From NCBI GenBank assembly GCA_965195225.1, contig CBDAFL010000060.1, positions 41,526-105,525 on the forward strand: a DNA stretch of 64,000 nucleotides, read 5' to 3'. Source of the DNA: JAHIKV01 sp965195225 (GTDB lineage Bacteria > Planctomycetota > Planctomycetia > Pirellulales > Thermoguttaceae). Positions 17,633-26,938 of this stretch are shown one piece after another (position 1 is the first letter of the stretch; each line of letters begins with the position of its first letter). The position numbers and the translations under genes were made by a program. Below the pieces are notes generated by a model. The model was not told the origin of the DNA and did no database searches. It saw nothing but the letters and a program-made list of their open reading frames with translations.

Positions 17633-18103
17633 TTGCGAAAAAAGACCAATTCAACCATCCGACCCTCGCGCCGTTACGAAAATCCTTCCGGACGGAGATG
17701 ACTTTGGGAGTTTTTTAAGGTAGAATGAAAATAGGTTAGAGAGGAAAGCTGTAAGGCGGTTCTTCTTTGCCTCAGAGACTCCGACTCCTCCTAAATACTA
17801 ATCTGCTGGTTTCGGCTGCAAATGGGGGATGGTTATTGCCGATATTTCCAATGGCAATGGCGCTGGCAAACAAAATACAGGGAATCGAACTTCTTGCCTT
17901 GCATTCCGACGGAGGTGCCAATTTTACAGCGTGGGCCAAGGTCTACTTCACGGCAGTGCAGAAGCACGTCTGACCTTCGCTCGTCTCGCAGCGACGCATC
18001 CAGTCGCAATCGGCGGGAAGTCCGAACTCGACGCCGCCGCGTTGCTCACCAGCGAGCAGCGCGGCGGTTCGCTTTCTTGCCACGCCAGTGGCCGCAATAG
18101 AAA

Positions 18104-18185
18104 GTAGGGTGGGTCAAGCGAAGCGCAGCCCCACCACGTTTTTTTCTGTTGTTGGTGGGGCTGCGCTTCGCTTGTCCCACCCTAC
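18104..18185. repeat. Palindromic repeat, family C (GTAGGGTGGG)
   Basis: The outer arms GTAGGGTGGG and CCCACCCTAC enclose long, nearly complementary halves around a GTTTTTTTCTGTTG centre, giving one hairpin of about 80 bases. Related copies lie at 38566, 54008 (half only), 60092 and 62990. Confidence 0.85.
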
Positions 18186-18365
18186 ACTGGCCGGCAGCGC
18201 AACATTCGCCGGGTGGCCGCGATAGCTCGTCTATCGGGGTGCCGCAGGCACAAGAGGAATTCCCCGCGTCCTGAAAAACCTCTTGCGGCCCACTGTTAAA
18301 GGGGGCCTGTGAATCGCAAAGTCACGTCCGTTTACGGACGTTCCCGCCGCAGGCGGTATTAGCCG

Positions 18366-18492
18366 GTATTTTTCACCAGTCGAACACTAGCCCGAAGCGC
18401 AAGCGAGGGATGGACAACGGGTTGCCCCCGCTTGCGCTTCGGGCTAGTGTTGAACGCTCCGTGCTAGATTTTCCCCGTGTGGTGAAAAATGC
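18366..18492. repeat. MITE-like repeat, family D
   Basis: Terminal arms ATTTTTCACC and GGTGAAAAATGC flank an internal palindrome of AACACTAGCCCGAAGCGCAA and its complement. A copy at 44749-44876 is almost identical along its length. The ~127-base length, terminal inverted repeats and lack of an ORF fit a non-autonomous mobile element. Confidence 0.8.
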
Positions 18493-18685
18493 AGGTCAGA
18501 AGGGAGCGGGCGTTTGCAATTGTCAGGCCCGTTCACGGGCCTCCTCCGACGTTTCAGGGCAATGCGAAGGACGCCCGTAAACGGGCGTGACAACGCTAAA
18601 AAATAGAACAACAATGGAGGACGGTGGTTCCGCCAACTGTCAAGTTTTTGAAGGGCTCCGGTGAGCGTGTTCCAACTGTGACGTG

Positions 18686-19882
18686 CTACCGACTTTTTAA
18701 GAGGCGATAGAAGTCGAATCCACCACCGCTGGTCCAACCGACCGATTCAGAGATTCCTGAGTCGTCACCTTCAACTACGCGAGCGAGTCGCTTTGCAGAA
18801 TGAGTTACGCCATGCTGACCTTGCTCTATGCCGATGTATTGCCGTCCCATTTTGTGGGCAACGGCAGCGGTTGTTCCGGAGCCGAGATACGAGTCGATGA
18901 CTAGATCGCCCGGTGAAGTTGCAATGCGTAACACCCGTTCAATTAAGCTTTCGGGCTTTGGCGTGTCAAAAATGGACTTGTCCGGAAAGAGTTTGATCAA
19001 GTGTTTTTTTGCTTTGTCATTGGTGCCCACATCGTTAGCAAGCCACAGAGTTTCAGGTGTTAGTCCTTGGCGTGTTTCACTAAGGAATCGTTTGAGTCGA
19101 GGAACTCCGTTTCCATCGCGTCCGAACCATACTCGATTGTCGAGAATCTGTTCCTGCATTGTTTCCATTGAATACACCCAGCAACGCCCAGAAGGTGGCA
19201 GATGCACCTTGCCGTTTGGTGCTTGCAATTTGTAGAACTGAGCCGGTGTGCCGTGGCCGGCTTGGACATTAGCACTAACAGATTGCCACGGTCCGCGAGG
19301 ATCATTGTCCGGATTTTTGTGTCTGCTTTGTATCTCGGGTGTGATTTTTAGGGTGTTACGTGTCTTCGTGAATTTCTTCATATCTTTGGCGTAGACAAGA
19401 ATATACTCGTGGTTGTTTGAAAACACCTTCCGATTTTCCCTCGTTGTGCGTTGCTGCCAGACGATAGTGGTTACGAAGTTCTTGCGGCCAAGGATCTGGT
19501 CGCACGCAACCTTCAGATAATGGACTTCCCTATCGTCCATAGATATCCATAAGCTGCCGTCATCACGAAGAAACTCCGCGAGAATTTCGACGCGTGCAGT
19601 TGCCTGCTCAAGCCAAGTGCGGTGGTCTAGCGAGTCGTGGTAGTGGTAGTGCCGCTCTTGATTGTTGTAGGGTGGGTCGATATAACAGCAACGTACGGCT
19701 GAATCGAATCGCGGTAATAACGCCGCTAGGACGGCGAGATTCTCGCCCTGGATGATTGCGTTGCCTGTGTTCGGATCTCCGGCAGAGTGTTTTGCGATTC
19801 TTCGGAGTCCGGGGATTCCGAGACAATCCAATTTTTCGCCATTCTGTAGCCGCACGATTCGTAGGGGTCGATTCCGTGGCAT
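18686..19882 (-). CDS. DNA adenine methyltransferase, beta class (type II/III N6 family)
   Basis: About 398 residues from ATG 19882, which has AAGGG just upstream; an ATG at 19912 is possible. The catalytic motif DPPYNN is at residues 69-74 and the SAM-binding motif DSYLGSGTT near 330, the IV-before-I order of beta-class methyltransferases. The central 200 residues (about 130-290) would hold target recognition. It methylates adenine at N6 to protect host DNA. It is divergent from a second methyltransferase whose start is 31 bases away, and a PLD-type nuclease follows that gene, so it belongs to a restriction-modification cassette. No Res helicase of a type III system is present. GC is lower than in flanking genes, suggesting transfer. 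Confidence 0.88.
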   Translation of the reverse strand: MPRNRPLRIVRLQNGEKLDCLGIPGLRRIAKHSAGDPNTGNAIIQGENLAVLAALLPRFDSAVRCCYIDPPYNNQERHYHYHDSLDHRTWLEQATARVEILAEFLRDDGSLWISMDDREVHYLKVACDQILGRKNFVTTIVWQQRTTRENRKVFSNNHEYILVYAKDMKKFTKTRNTLKITPEIQSRHKNPDNDPRGPWQSVSANVQAGHGTPAQFYKLQAPNGKVHLPPSGRCWVYSMETMQEQILDNRVWFGRDGNGVPRLKRFLSETRQGLTPETLWLANDVGTNDKAKKHLIKLFPDKSIFDTPKPESLIERVLRIATSPGDLVIDSYLGSGTTAAVAHKMGRQYIGIEQGQHGVTHSAKRLARVVEGDDSGISESVGWTSGGGFDFYRLLKSR

Positions 19883-19913
19883 CGGCAAGCCCTTATGTGA
19901 ACAGGAGTTCAAA

Positions 19914-21299
19914 ATGGTAACACGTGGACTCGTAACTGGGAAACATGGCCAAGCGGTCCAACAGACTCTTCTTGCCGAGTCAGGCGATGAACGCGGTCCA
20001 CGAGCGTGGCGACCAATCCACTACCTCGGAAGTAAGTTGCGACTGGTTGATTCAATTGGCGAGATTCTAGATGAACTCGACCCGTCGGGTGGAAGGGTTT
20101 GCGATCTGTTTGCAGGGTCTGGCACAGTCTCGTTGGCGTTGTCTCGGTGTCGCAACATTGTGGCAGCCGACATTCAGGAATACGCTCGTGTGATTTGCTC
20201 TGCATTGCTTGGACCGCTTGGTGAGTTCGGCGATTGCGAGGCTCTTGTGGATGGTGTGGTTGCGAAAGCTCGGAAGATTGGGGAAGGACTGAATCATTGC
20301 GTTCGACCGCTGATTGAGCTTGAGGCGACAGCAATCGAATCGGCAAACCTCGATCCCGAATTGTTATGCAGTATTGTTGAAGATGGTTCTTTGATCGTCG
20401 GTAACAGCACCGATATCTGTTCTGAGCTCGCCGGAGCGAAACAGGAAGTCGAGCGTCGGATAGCTGAAAGCAATGCATCTTCCAAGCTTGTAGCAACGCG
20501 TTACTTTGGCGGTCTTTACTTTGCGTATGAGCAAGCCTTCTGGATCGACTGTTTTTCGGAAGCTGTAGCGACTTTGCCTGAGGACTTACAGAATGTAGGG
20601 ATCGCTGGCGTCTTGAGTACGGCCAGTTCAGTTGTAAACACAGTAGGAAAACAGTTTGCCCAACCTATGCGCCCTAGGAAAAAAACCGGCTCGGTAAAAA
20701 CCCATTTGGTTCAGCAGATGTGTCGGGATCGCAAAATCGCGATTGAGCCAACTTTTGTCGATTGGATTCAAAAGTATCTGGATATCCCGCATGTCGGTTG
20801 CCACCGCGTTGTGAGAGCGGATTATCGTGAGGTTCTTGAGAAGCATTGCAAGGACGTGTCGGCGATTTATGCTGACCCGCCCTATACACGGGACCATTAC
20901 AGCCGTTTTTACCATGTGCTAGAAACGTTGTGCTTGCGTGATTCACCTACCGTAACCTCGAGATTCTTAAACGGTTCCGGGCCAACAAGTCGAGGTGTTT
21001 ACCGTCCAAATCGGCATCAATCACCATTTTGCATCAAGTCTCAGGCGGCTGATGCGTTTGTGGCGATGTTTCGGGGTGCTGAAAAGCTGGCAATCCCTAT
21101 GCTGCTTTCGTATTCACCTTACGTACAAAATGGTCATCCTCGTTTAATGCCCGTGGATGGCATCGTTGAAATTGCGTCGAATTTTTTTAGCGAAGTAAGG
21201 GTTGTGCCTGCGAATGGAGTGACGCACAGTAAACTAAACAAAGCGGAAGTGGAAATGGATGTTCCAGAAAACGCAGAAGTTTTTGTGGTTTGCCGTTAA
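19914..21299 (+). CDS. DNA adenine methylase, D12 (alpha) class
   Basis: A 461-residue protein from ATG 19914 with AGGAG at 19903. IHYLGSKLRL near residues 35-44 and DLFAGSGTV at 64-72 are the SAM-binding motifs of Dam/D12-type enzymes; ADPPYT with the catalytic Asp is near residue 321. The 250-residue spacing between them is long for a Dam protein and suggests a large recognition domain, as in methylases of type IIS systems. Its TAA overlaps tail-to-tail with the stop of the PLD-type nuclease gene (TTAA at 21296-21299), a compact arrangement typical of mobile R-M cassettes. Lower GC than the chromosome average. Confidence 0.87.
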   Translation: MVTRGLVTGKHGQAVQQTLLAESGDERGPRAWRPIHYLGSKLRLVDSIGEILDELDPSGGRVCDLFAGSGTVSLALSRCRNIVAADIQEYARVICSALLGPLGEFGDCEALVDGVVAKARKIGEGLNHCVRPLIELEATAIESANLDPELLCSIVEDGSLIVGNSTDICSELAGAKQEVERRIAESNASSKLVATRYFGGLYFAYEQAFWIDCFSEAVATLPEDLQNVGIAGVLSTASSVVNTVGKQFAQPMRPRKKTGSVKTHLVQQMCRDRKIAIEPTFVDWIQKYLDIPHVGCHRVVRADYREVLEKHCKDVSAIYADPPYTRDHYSRFYHVLETLCLRDSPTVTSRFLNGSGPTSRGVYRPNRHQSPFCIKSQAADAFVAMFRGAEKLAIPMLLSYSPYVQNGHPRLMPVDGIVEIASNFFSEVRVVPANGVTHSKLNKAEVEMDVPENAEVFVVCR

Positions 21300-22390
21300 G
21301 TGTCGCTTAGGTTCCAGAAAGGTGCGGTTGGCCAGGATTGTCGAAGTTGCAACGCGGTCATACGAAAGCGACGTACAGAAGAGTTGTCATCGGATTCATC
21401 GAGGATACGTACCACGTTCGGATATTCTTGGTCGGATGGCATTAGTAAGTGGTAGAGAAAAGTTCGGGTCGCTATTCGAATGAACACGCCGATCGGCCGT
21501 CCATCCTGTGGGTACGGAAGTCCGGTTGCCGCATCAAGTTCAAAGCGATAGTTGTGGCTCTTGACTTCGACGCTACGACGATTGTGTGTATACGGGGAAA
21601 GTTTGCCGTTTTGTTCGACATGCCGGAACATGACGAGGCGTCGTTCGCCGACTCGTGCTCCAAAGAAGTTCTCGTAGTCGTTTTTAAGGAAATTTGCTTG
21701 CTTCCAACGATCTTTGGATTTTGGAATTTCTGCGACCAGCACTGGTGAACCATCGAGCGGGTGCGTCTGACTATCGGTTTCGGATTTGCGTTCATCTTCA
21801 CTGGTTTCAGGTCTAGTTTGCAATGTCGGCAAGTCGCCTTGTTGGGCCATGACTGTGTTTTGACTTGCTCGATTGCGTACCTCCTTGTCGTCGAGTGGAC
21901 GAAGCCACTCGTCGTGACGTTCCAGCCAATCCTCCCAAGTTGACTCAACCTCAATAAGCTGTTGTCGATTGAGAGTCTCAAGCGAGTAAGCTTCCCAGTT
22001 TCCTAGCAGACCGGCCTCTGTGAGGTTCCCGGACCCCGTGATTACTACTCCGGTGTCGTTTTTCTTTGTCCAACAGACTTTGGGATGAAAAATAACATCG
22101 TTCCGTGGGTTTAGGAACGCCCTTACGCGGAAGTCTTGATTTCCACTCGAAGCTTCAAGAAGACTGTCTAACGCTTCATTGTTGGTTACAGCGTCCACCC
22201 CGACGATTAGGTCGATTTCGTGGTTTTCCGCTACTTCTCTGAATGATGTGTCTTGTGTGACCAATCGGACGCCAGCGGAGGATGCGAACGCGAAGGCTCC
22301 TGCGACTTTTCTTGCGGAGCCACATGCATCGAGAAGCGATTCGAGCAGATACCTCGAGCGGGGGTCCATTGGATCTTGGAAAATCAGCAC
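21296..22390 (-). CDS. PLD-superfamily restriction endonuclease (BfiI/NgoFVII-like)
   Basis: About 364 residues if started at the GTG at 22390; ATG 22369 is an alternative, and the frame open to 22684 runs through repeat-rich sequence. One HxK motif is clear: FHPKVCW followed by VVITGSGNLTEAGL (HxKx-N-G pattern of phospholipase-D nucleases). A single HKD motif implies a dimer with a shared active site, as in BfiI. The C-terminal half (about residues 190-364) is unrelated to PLD and could recognise DNA. It lies tail-to-tail with the D12 methylase and is read as the restriction subunit for the two methyltransferases. Confidence 0.8.
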   Translation of the reverse strand: MLIFQDPMDPRSRYLLESLLDACGSARKVAGAFAFASSAGVRLVTQDTSFREVAENHEIDLIVGVDAVTNNEALDSLLEASSGNQDFRVRAFLNPRNDVIFHPKVCWTKKNDTGVVITGSGNLTEAGLLGNWEAYSLETLNRQQLIEVESTWEDWLERHDEWLRPLDDKEVRNRASQNTVMAQQGDLPTLQTRPETSEDERKSETDSQTHPLDGSPVLVAEIPKSKDRWKQANFLKNDYENFFGARVGERRLVMFRHVEQNGKLSPYTHNRRSVEVKSHNYRFELDAATGLPYPQDGRPIGVFIRIATRTFLYHLLMPSDQEYPNVVRILDESDDNSSVRRFRMTALQLRQSWPTAPFWNLSDT

Positions 22391-23288
22391 GGCTGTTCGC
22401 CTTCTTTTGCGACCGTAAACTTCCTTACGATCCCTCAATTTAGTGGGCTGCCGCAGCCTGTCAAGACACCTTGAGCGGAAGAGGGGGCGGAGGAGGTAAG
22501 GCGGAAGGCGGAACATTACCCGCTGACAAGACGCCAGTGCCAAAACCGCCCTCACCCTAGCCCTCTCCCTGATGGAGAGGGGACCAATTTGCACACGCAT
22601 TTTTGCGCGAACTTTCCAGAAAAGCGTCCAAACCGATTTTTGCGCGCTTAATTGATTTTTCGCAGCCAATTTAACCTGGCGCATCCAGGTTAATTAACCC
22701 GGTATACCAGGTTGATCAACCTGGGGTTGAATTGGGGTTACGTCTAAATCGCGGCCGCAAAAGCGAAATGAATAGCCCTGGTTTTAAACGGTTTGAACGC
22801 ATCGGCAGCACTCGGCGAATCGACGTAAGAATTAAGTGGCGATTTCAGAAATTTTTTCCAGTTAATTCAGACCGGAAAATCGACCTTAACTTGAATAACA
22901 ACATCGGCTTGTGGCGACAGGTCGCAAAACTTTTCGCACTAGCCCCTCCTGCGGGGTATGAGCGACGAGGTCATTCTACCAGCCGAAAACGCCTAGAAAA
23001 AGGCTGTTTTCTGGCCGCCGGTATTTACGCACTTTTTTCGCGAGGGCCTATGGCGGGTGCAAAAACCGCTTTTGGGGCGGTTTTCCAGTGATCAGTGGTC
23101 AGTGGGCGGAGGGCAGTGGTCAGTGGTCGGAAGGCAGTGGCCAGTGGTCAGTGGGCAGTGGGCGGAGGGTTGGCCACTTCAGTGGCCAATACGGAAGGGT
23201 GGAGGGCGGAAGGCAGTGGCCAGTGGTCAGTGGTCAGTGGGCGGAGGGTTGGCCACTTCAGTGGCCAATACGGAAGAGAGCGGAACAC
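22391..23288. other. Intergenic region with palindromes and low-complexity repeats
   Basis: The region contains a family-E segment near 22548-22585, a cluster of CCAGGTT palindromes at 22674-22724, an A/T-richer stretch to 22900, and degenerate GGTCAGTGG-type repeats from 23089. No gene is supported. Confidence 0.6.
22674..22724. repeat. Cluster of CCAGGTT palindromes
   Basis: AACCTGG and CCAGGTT form one inverted pair (22674-22691), followed by the perfect 18-base palindrome CCAGGTTGATCAACCTGG at 22707-22724. Several half-sites in 50 bases could be an operator array or simply structured DNA. It lies about 280 bases upstream of the nuclease gene. Confidence 0.5.
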
Positions 23289-23360
23289 TAACCACTATCC
23301 ACTACCCACTATCCACTATCCACTATCCACTACCCGCTATCCACTACCCACTATCCACTA
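23089..23360. repeat. Low-complexity direct repeats and heptanucleotide repeats, family F
   Basis: The first part (23089-23280) is a degenerate array of GGTCAGTGG/GGGCAGTGG units containing a duplicated ~60-base block with GGTTGGCCACTTCAGTGGCC. The second part (23289-23360) is an array of the heptamers CCACTAT and CCACTAC. The same heptamers recur at 55293, 55447, 58495 and 58954. The 3' end forms the last codons and stop of the minus-strand gene at 23344. Confidence 0.85.
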
Positions 23361-24714
23361 GGGAGGGCTTGACGGCCGGTTCGACAAAACGCAACGACTC
23401 GACGATCGGCTTGTCGGCATCAGCGAACCGATCCGTGTTCTCTCGTTCGATCGTGAAGGTCAACGCGGCTTGATTGCCTTGCCGGTCGGCCAGATGATAA
23501 TAAATCCAGCGGATCGGCACGTCGTCCGGCTTGCCGGGCACGGCGCCGTCGGCCACTACCCGAAATACGCGATAGCCGCTCTCGTTTGCCGACTGGCCGG
23601 CCGCGACGAACTCGCCGAAATTGTCGCCCAGGGCTTTTCGCACGTCTCCCTGAAACTCCTCCAAGGAGACCAGCCGGTTCGGATCGCGCTTGGGCAACAA
23701 GGCAAGATTGCACTGTCCGGCGAGTACACCACGATCTATCAGCCGCAACACGCCCAATGAATTGTCGGCGTACCAACGCCGGTCATACAGGCAACGGCAA
23801 CCTCCGCCCGGGAACTCGTAGGTCAGGCAAGTGGATTCGGCGGTCGGCTTCAGGTCGAGTTTGTCGAGCGCCGCGTGGGCCAGCTCCTTCGGCTCTTTCG
23901 CCGGCGTGACGGTTATTTGCAATCGAGAAACCACGTCTACCCCGCTGGCGATATTGCTGACCTGCCGGTCTTCCTTGATTAACATACCCAGCCAATCGAC
24001 GCGTTTCGTACGCAGATCGAAGCGATAGCGGCTTTTAAGCTCGATTTCCGTCTCGGCGCCGTTCGTGCGGCCTTTCACCCGGCCGGTCAACTCGAATCGG
24101 GCAACAATGTCCGTGACTTCCTTCAACGTACACTCGACCGTCGATTTAGTGATTTCTTCCAGGCCGAGCATGGCCGTTATCAGATTCTTGTCCAGTGGCC
24201 AACTCCGGCCGATGACAATAGGACCGCTCGGCAACAGACGGTCGAGCAGCAGGCTGTTTACTTGGATGTCGATGGCGTCCAATTCGTCGCGAGCAAGGCT
24301 TCCGCCGGGCGAGTAGAGCAACGCCGTTTGTTGTGCGGTCTCGACGCCGATCAGGCTGTGTTTCGGGCGCAGGGCCGGCTCGAACCGATCGTCGCCCACC
24401 TTCACCGTCGCCGCCGCCCTCCGGTAGTGGCGGACGCCGCGCAGGACGCCGTCGGCCTCGGCCGGCGTTTCCAACGTCTTTTCCAGGTAGTCCAGACTAC
24501 AGACGACCCCCATTTTCTCGCGCCGCGGCTTGCCTTTATCGAGAAACTTGGTTTCGCCCCCAACCTCCAGCAACACGACCACTCGATCGGTCTGCCCGGC
24601 CTTTCGCTGGCTATGGAAGGTGTAGGTTTTCTTCACATCCGAGGCGGACGCGCCCGACCCGGCGATCAAGGAAACCAGCACGATACAGCATATTATTGGG
24701 GCTGAGAGCTTCAT
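23344..24714 (-). CDS. Secreted protein of unknown function
   Basis: A 456-residue protein with a signal peptide (APIICCIVLVSLIAGSGASA, cleavage probably near residue 25). The body has no recognised domain; the C-terminal third contains a CLTYEFPGGGCRCLYDRRWY segment with several Cys and a repeated strand-rich pattern resembling planctomycete exported proteins. The last four residues (VDSG) and the TAG stop are encoded by CCACTAT/CCACTAC heptamer repeats, so the repeat array seems to have invaded or truncated the 3' end. The nearest neighbours face away, so it is probably monocistronic. Function unknown. Confidence 0.75.
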   Translation of the reverse strand: MKLSAPIICCIVLVSLIAGSGASASDVKKTYTFHSQRKAGQTDRVVVLLEVGGETKFLDKGKPRREKMGVVCSLDYLEKTLETPAEADGVLRGVRHYRRAAATVKVGDDRFEPALRPKHSLIGVETAQQTALLYSPGGSLARDELDAIDIQVNSLLLDRLLPSGPIVIGRSWPLDKNLITAMLGLEEITKSTVECTLKEVTDIVARFELTGRVKGRTNGAETEIELKSRYRFDLRTKRVDWLGMLIKEDRQVSNIASGVDVVSRLQITVTPAKEPKELAHAALDKLDLKPTAESTCLTYEFPGGGCRCLYDRRWYADNSLGVLRLIDRGVLAGQCNLALLPKRDPNRLVSLEEFQGDVRKALGDNFGEFVAAGQSANESGYRVFRVVADGAVPGKPDDVPIRWIYYHLADRQGNQAALTFTIERENTDRFADADKPIVESLRFVEPAVKPSLVDSG

Positions 24715-25208
24715 GGCCGCATTCCAAAAGGGGGTTGTCTACTACTATCTTGTTTCAGTCGATTTTGCCACCCACTGCATGGGTCCGACTTCTACCGGTA
24801 GTCGCTAGATCGACCGTCATAGCCGGCAAAGTCCATAGGAAACGCCATCGACTTGATAAATACACGAAAACCATGTGTAACTTTTCGACAGGATAGGGCG
24901 TCTAAAATGTAAGACAAGCTGGAACAATAACTTGCGTCAATTTGCCGGAATAACGGGATTGCCGTGAGCTACGGTCGGGGCCGTTGCGTACAGGTAGTTG
25001 TTCCATCCAAATGAACGTGGCAGGGGAGATGATCGACGGGCTAAACGGCGTTACTGGTGTTATGGCGTCTCGAACAGCAAGAATATGCAGCCGGGGGAGT
25101 GGTTTCATTCGTTTGTGGGGGCAAACTGGATTTTTGCAAGAATATTCTGTCATAATGTTGGGCGGTATGTATAATGGACCGAGTCGGGACTAATGTGGAG
25201 AAAAAGCC
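24715..25208. other. Divergent intergenic region
   Basis: These 494 bases separate the starts of a secreted protein gene (minus) and a sigma factor gene (plus). A good sigma-70-type promoter at 25147-25175 faces the sigma gene. Nothing else was recognised. Confidence 0.6.
25147..25175 (+). promoter_or_regulatory. Candidate sigma-70 promoter for the multi-HTH sigma factor gene
   Basis: CTGTCA (25147-25152), a 17-base spacer and a perfect TATAAT (25170-25175) precede the start codon by 33 bases. The -35 box has two mismatches to TTGACA. This predicts a short 5' leader. Confidence 0.55.
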
Positions 25209-26882
25209 ATGCGCAGGAACTATCTAAATCCGGTGATTCGACAACTCCGCGATCAGCAGGTCCGCTTTGCGCCGCGTGAAAAGCGAATCGAACAGGCAGC
25301 GCAGGCCGAAAGGTTGCTGAGCGAGTTGGATCCCGCTCGCACCTATCCTTACGAATACATCTGTTTCCGAATCACCAACTACCGCCCCGAATCCTACCCC
25401 GACCTGAAATTGACCGGCCAAGAGGCCAGCCACGATCTGAGATTGTTCGTGGAGGACGTATCCGATTCGGCCGGCGTCCAGGCCGGCGCGGCCGGCGAGC
25501 GGGTGCTGACCATCGAAGGGTTGGCCGAGCAATTCAACGTCTCGACGAAGACGATTTCCCGCTGGCGTCGTCAAGGGCTGGTCAGCCGGCGGTTCGTGAT
25601 GGACGGCCGCAAGCGGGTAGGTTTTTTGCAGAGTTCCGTGGACCGTTTTGTGGAGCTGCACCGGGACCGAGTCTATCGCGGCTCGCAGTTCAGCCAACTG
25701 ACGGACGAAGAGCGAGAGACGATTATCGAACGCGCTCGGCGGCTGGCCCGCGCCGGTGCCCGCCCCGCCGACGTGACCAAGCGATTGGCCCGAAAAACAG
25801 GCCGCAGCGTCGAAACCATTCGCTACACGCTCCGGCAGTTCGACAACGAGCACCCCGAAGCAGTCGTGTTTTCCGACCATCGCGGGGTGCTTTCGCCGGA
25901 ATCGAAGCACAAGATTCATCAACAACATCTGCACGGAGAGTCGGTCGATGCGTTGGCCAAGCGTTTCCACCGCACGCGGTCAGGCATCTACCGGATCATC
26001 GCCGAGGCGCGTGCCCGGCGGATACTGGAATTGCCGCTTGATTTTATCCCCAACGCGTCGTTTTCGCGGGTCCGTTCGCAGAAGCACGAGTCGCGGGTGA
26101 TCGGACCGCCGCCTGTTTCGGAGACGCCGCCGAAGAAGGCGCGTTTACCCAGCGGATTGCCCCCGTACCTGGCCAGCCTGTACGAGGTGCCGTTGTTGAC
26201 GCGGGATCAAGAGGCCCATCTGTTCCGCAAGATGAACTACTTGAAATACCGTGTCGGCCGGCTCCGCGCCAAACTCGATCCGGCCCGGCCGAAACGAAAC
26301 TTGATGGATCGGATTGAACGGTTGTACGACGAGGCGGTTTCGACGAAGAACCAAATCATCCGCTCGAACTTGCGGCTGGTGGTCTCGATCGCCAAGCGGC
26401 ACCTGGGTCCGACGCAGAATTTCTTCGAGCTGGTGAGCGACGGAAACATGTCGCTGATGCGTGCGGTGGAGAAGTTCGACTACTCGCGCGGCAACAAGTT
26501 CAGCACCTACGCCAGTTGGGCGATAATGAAGAACTTCGCCCGCAGCATCCCCGACGAGCATCGCCGCCTCGACCGGTTCCGCACCAGCCACGCGGAGTTG
26601 TTCGCCTCGACGGAGGACGATCGGGCGGACCCGGTCGAGCAGTTGACGGCACAAGTGCAACGCGAGGCGCAGGTGGAAAGAATACTCGAACGTCTCGACG
26701 AGCGCGAGCAACGGATCATCGTGCGGCGGTTCGGTCTGCGCCGCGGCCAGGAGCCGCTGACGCTCAAACAGGTCGGGGCCGAATTGGGCGTTACGAAAGA
26801 GCGGATCCGTCAGATCGAGGCCCGGGCGCTCGACAAGCTGCGAAAAGCGGCCGAGGAAAACAGCAGCGAGTTCCCCGGCTGA
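25209..26882 (+). CDS. Large sigma-70 family factor with N-terminal HTH domains
   Basis: A 557-residue protein. The C-terminal part is a sigma-70 core: LASLYEVPLLTRDQEAHLFR (region 1.2-like, about residue 320), NLRLVVSIAKRHLGP and FFELVSDGNMSLMRAVEKFD, FSTYASWAIMKNFARSI (region 2, about 393-445), and LKQVGAELGVTKERIRQIEA (region 4, about 520-540). Region 3 is much reduced. The N-terminal 300 residues hold extra DNA-binding-like segments: TIEGLAEQFNVSTKTISRWR (about 100-120, MerR/excisionase-like), RSVETIRYTLRQF (about 198-210) and VDALAKRFHRTRSGIYRII (about 245-263). Such composite sigma factors are typical of Planctomycetes. It would redirect RNA polymerase to its own regulon, possibly using the HTHs for a second DNA contact. 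Confidence 0.85.
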   Translation: MRRNYLNPVIRQLRDQQVRFAPREKRIEQAAQAERLLSELDPARTYPYEYICFRITNYRPESYPDLKLTGQEASHDLRLFVEDVSDSAGVQAGAAGERVLTIEGLAEQFNVSTKTISRWRRQGLVSRRFVMDGRKRVGFLQSSVDRFVELHRDRVYRGSQFSQLTDEERETIIERARRLARAGARPADVTKRLARKTGRSVETIRYTLRQFDNEHPEAVVFSDHRGVLSPESKHKIHQQHLHGESVDALAKRFHRTRSGIYRIIAEARARRILELPLDFIPNASFSRVRSQKHESRVIGPPPVSETPPKKARLPSGLPPYLASLYEVPLLTRDQEAHLFRKMNYLKYRVGRLRAKLDPARPKRNLMDRIERLYDEAVSTKNQIIRSNLRLVVSIAKRHLGPTQNFFELVSDGNMSLMRAVEKFDYSRGNKFSTYASWAIMKNFARSIPDEHRRLDRFRTSHAELFASTEDDRADPVEQLTAQVQREAQVERILERLDEREQRIIVRRFGLRRGQEPLTLKQVGAELGVTKERIRQIEARALDKLRKAAEENSSEFPG

Positions 26883-26938
26883 ATCCAGCAGGAGGCGGCT
26901 CCAGTCGCCGAATCCCCTTCCTCCCCTCACCCGGATCC

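Larger units (their letters stand above)
17555..18685. other. Repeat-filled intergenic region
   Basis: These 1.1 kb hold no convincing gene. They contain copies of repeat families G (17584), C (18104) and D (18366), plus short hairpins such as GTCCGTTTACGGAC near 18327 and GCCCGTTCACGGGC near 18526. Small open frames around 17767-18107 were examined and look like chance. Confidence 0.65.

Noticed and set aside
17767..18107. Small open frames in the intergenic region
   Set aside because: Frames overlap each other, lack ribosome-binding sites and have no protein character consistent with a family; the region is full of repeats.
18686..19882. Type III restriction-modification Mod subunit
   Set aside because: The beta-class methyltransferase fits the Mod family, but no Res helicase-nuclease is nearby; the PLD nuclease fits a type II arrangement better.
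23289..23360. Possible CRISPR array
   Set aside because: The units are only seven bases long and contiguous, without unique spacers, and no cas genes are present.
23057..23473. Open frames encoding repeated HYPLPT-like peptides
   Set aside because: They result from heptanucleotide repeats that lack stop codons in these frames, not from real genes.
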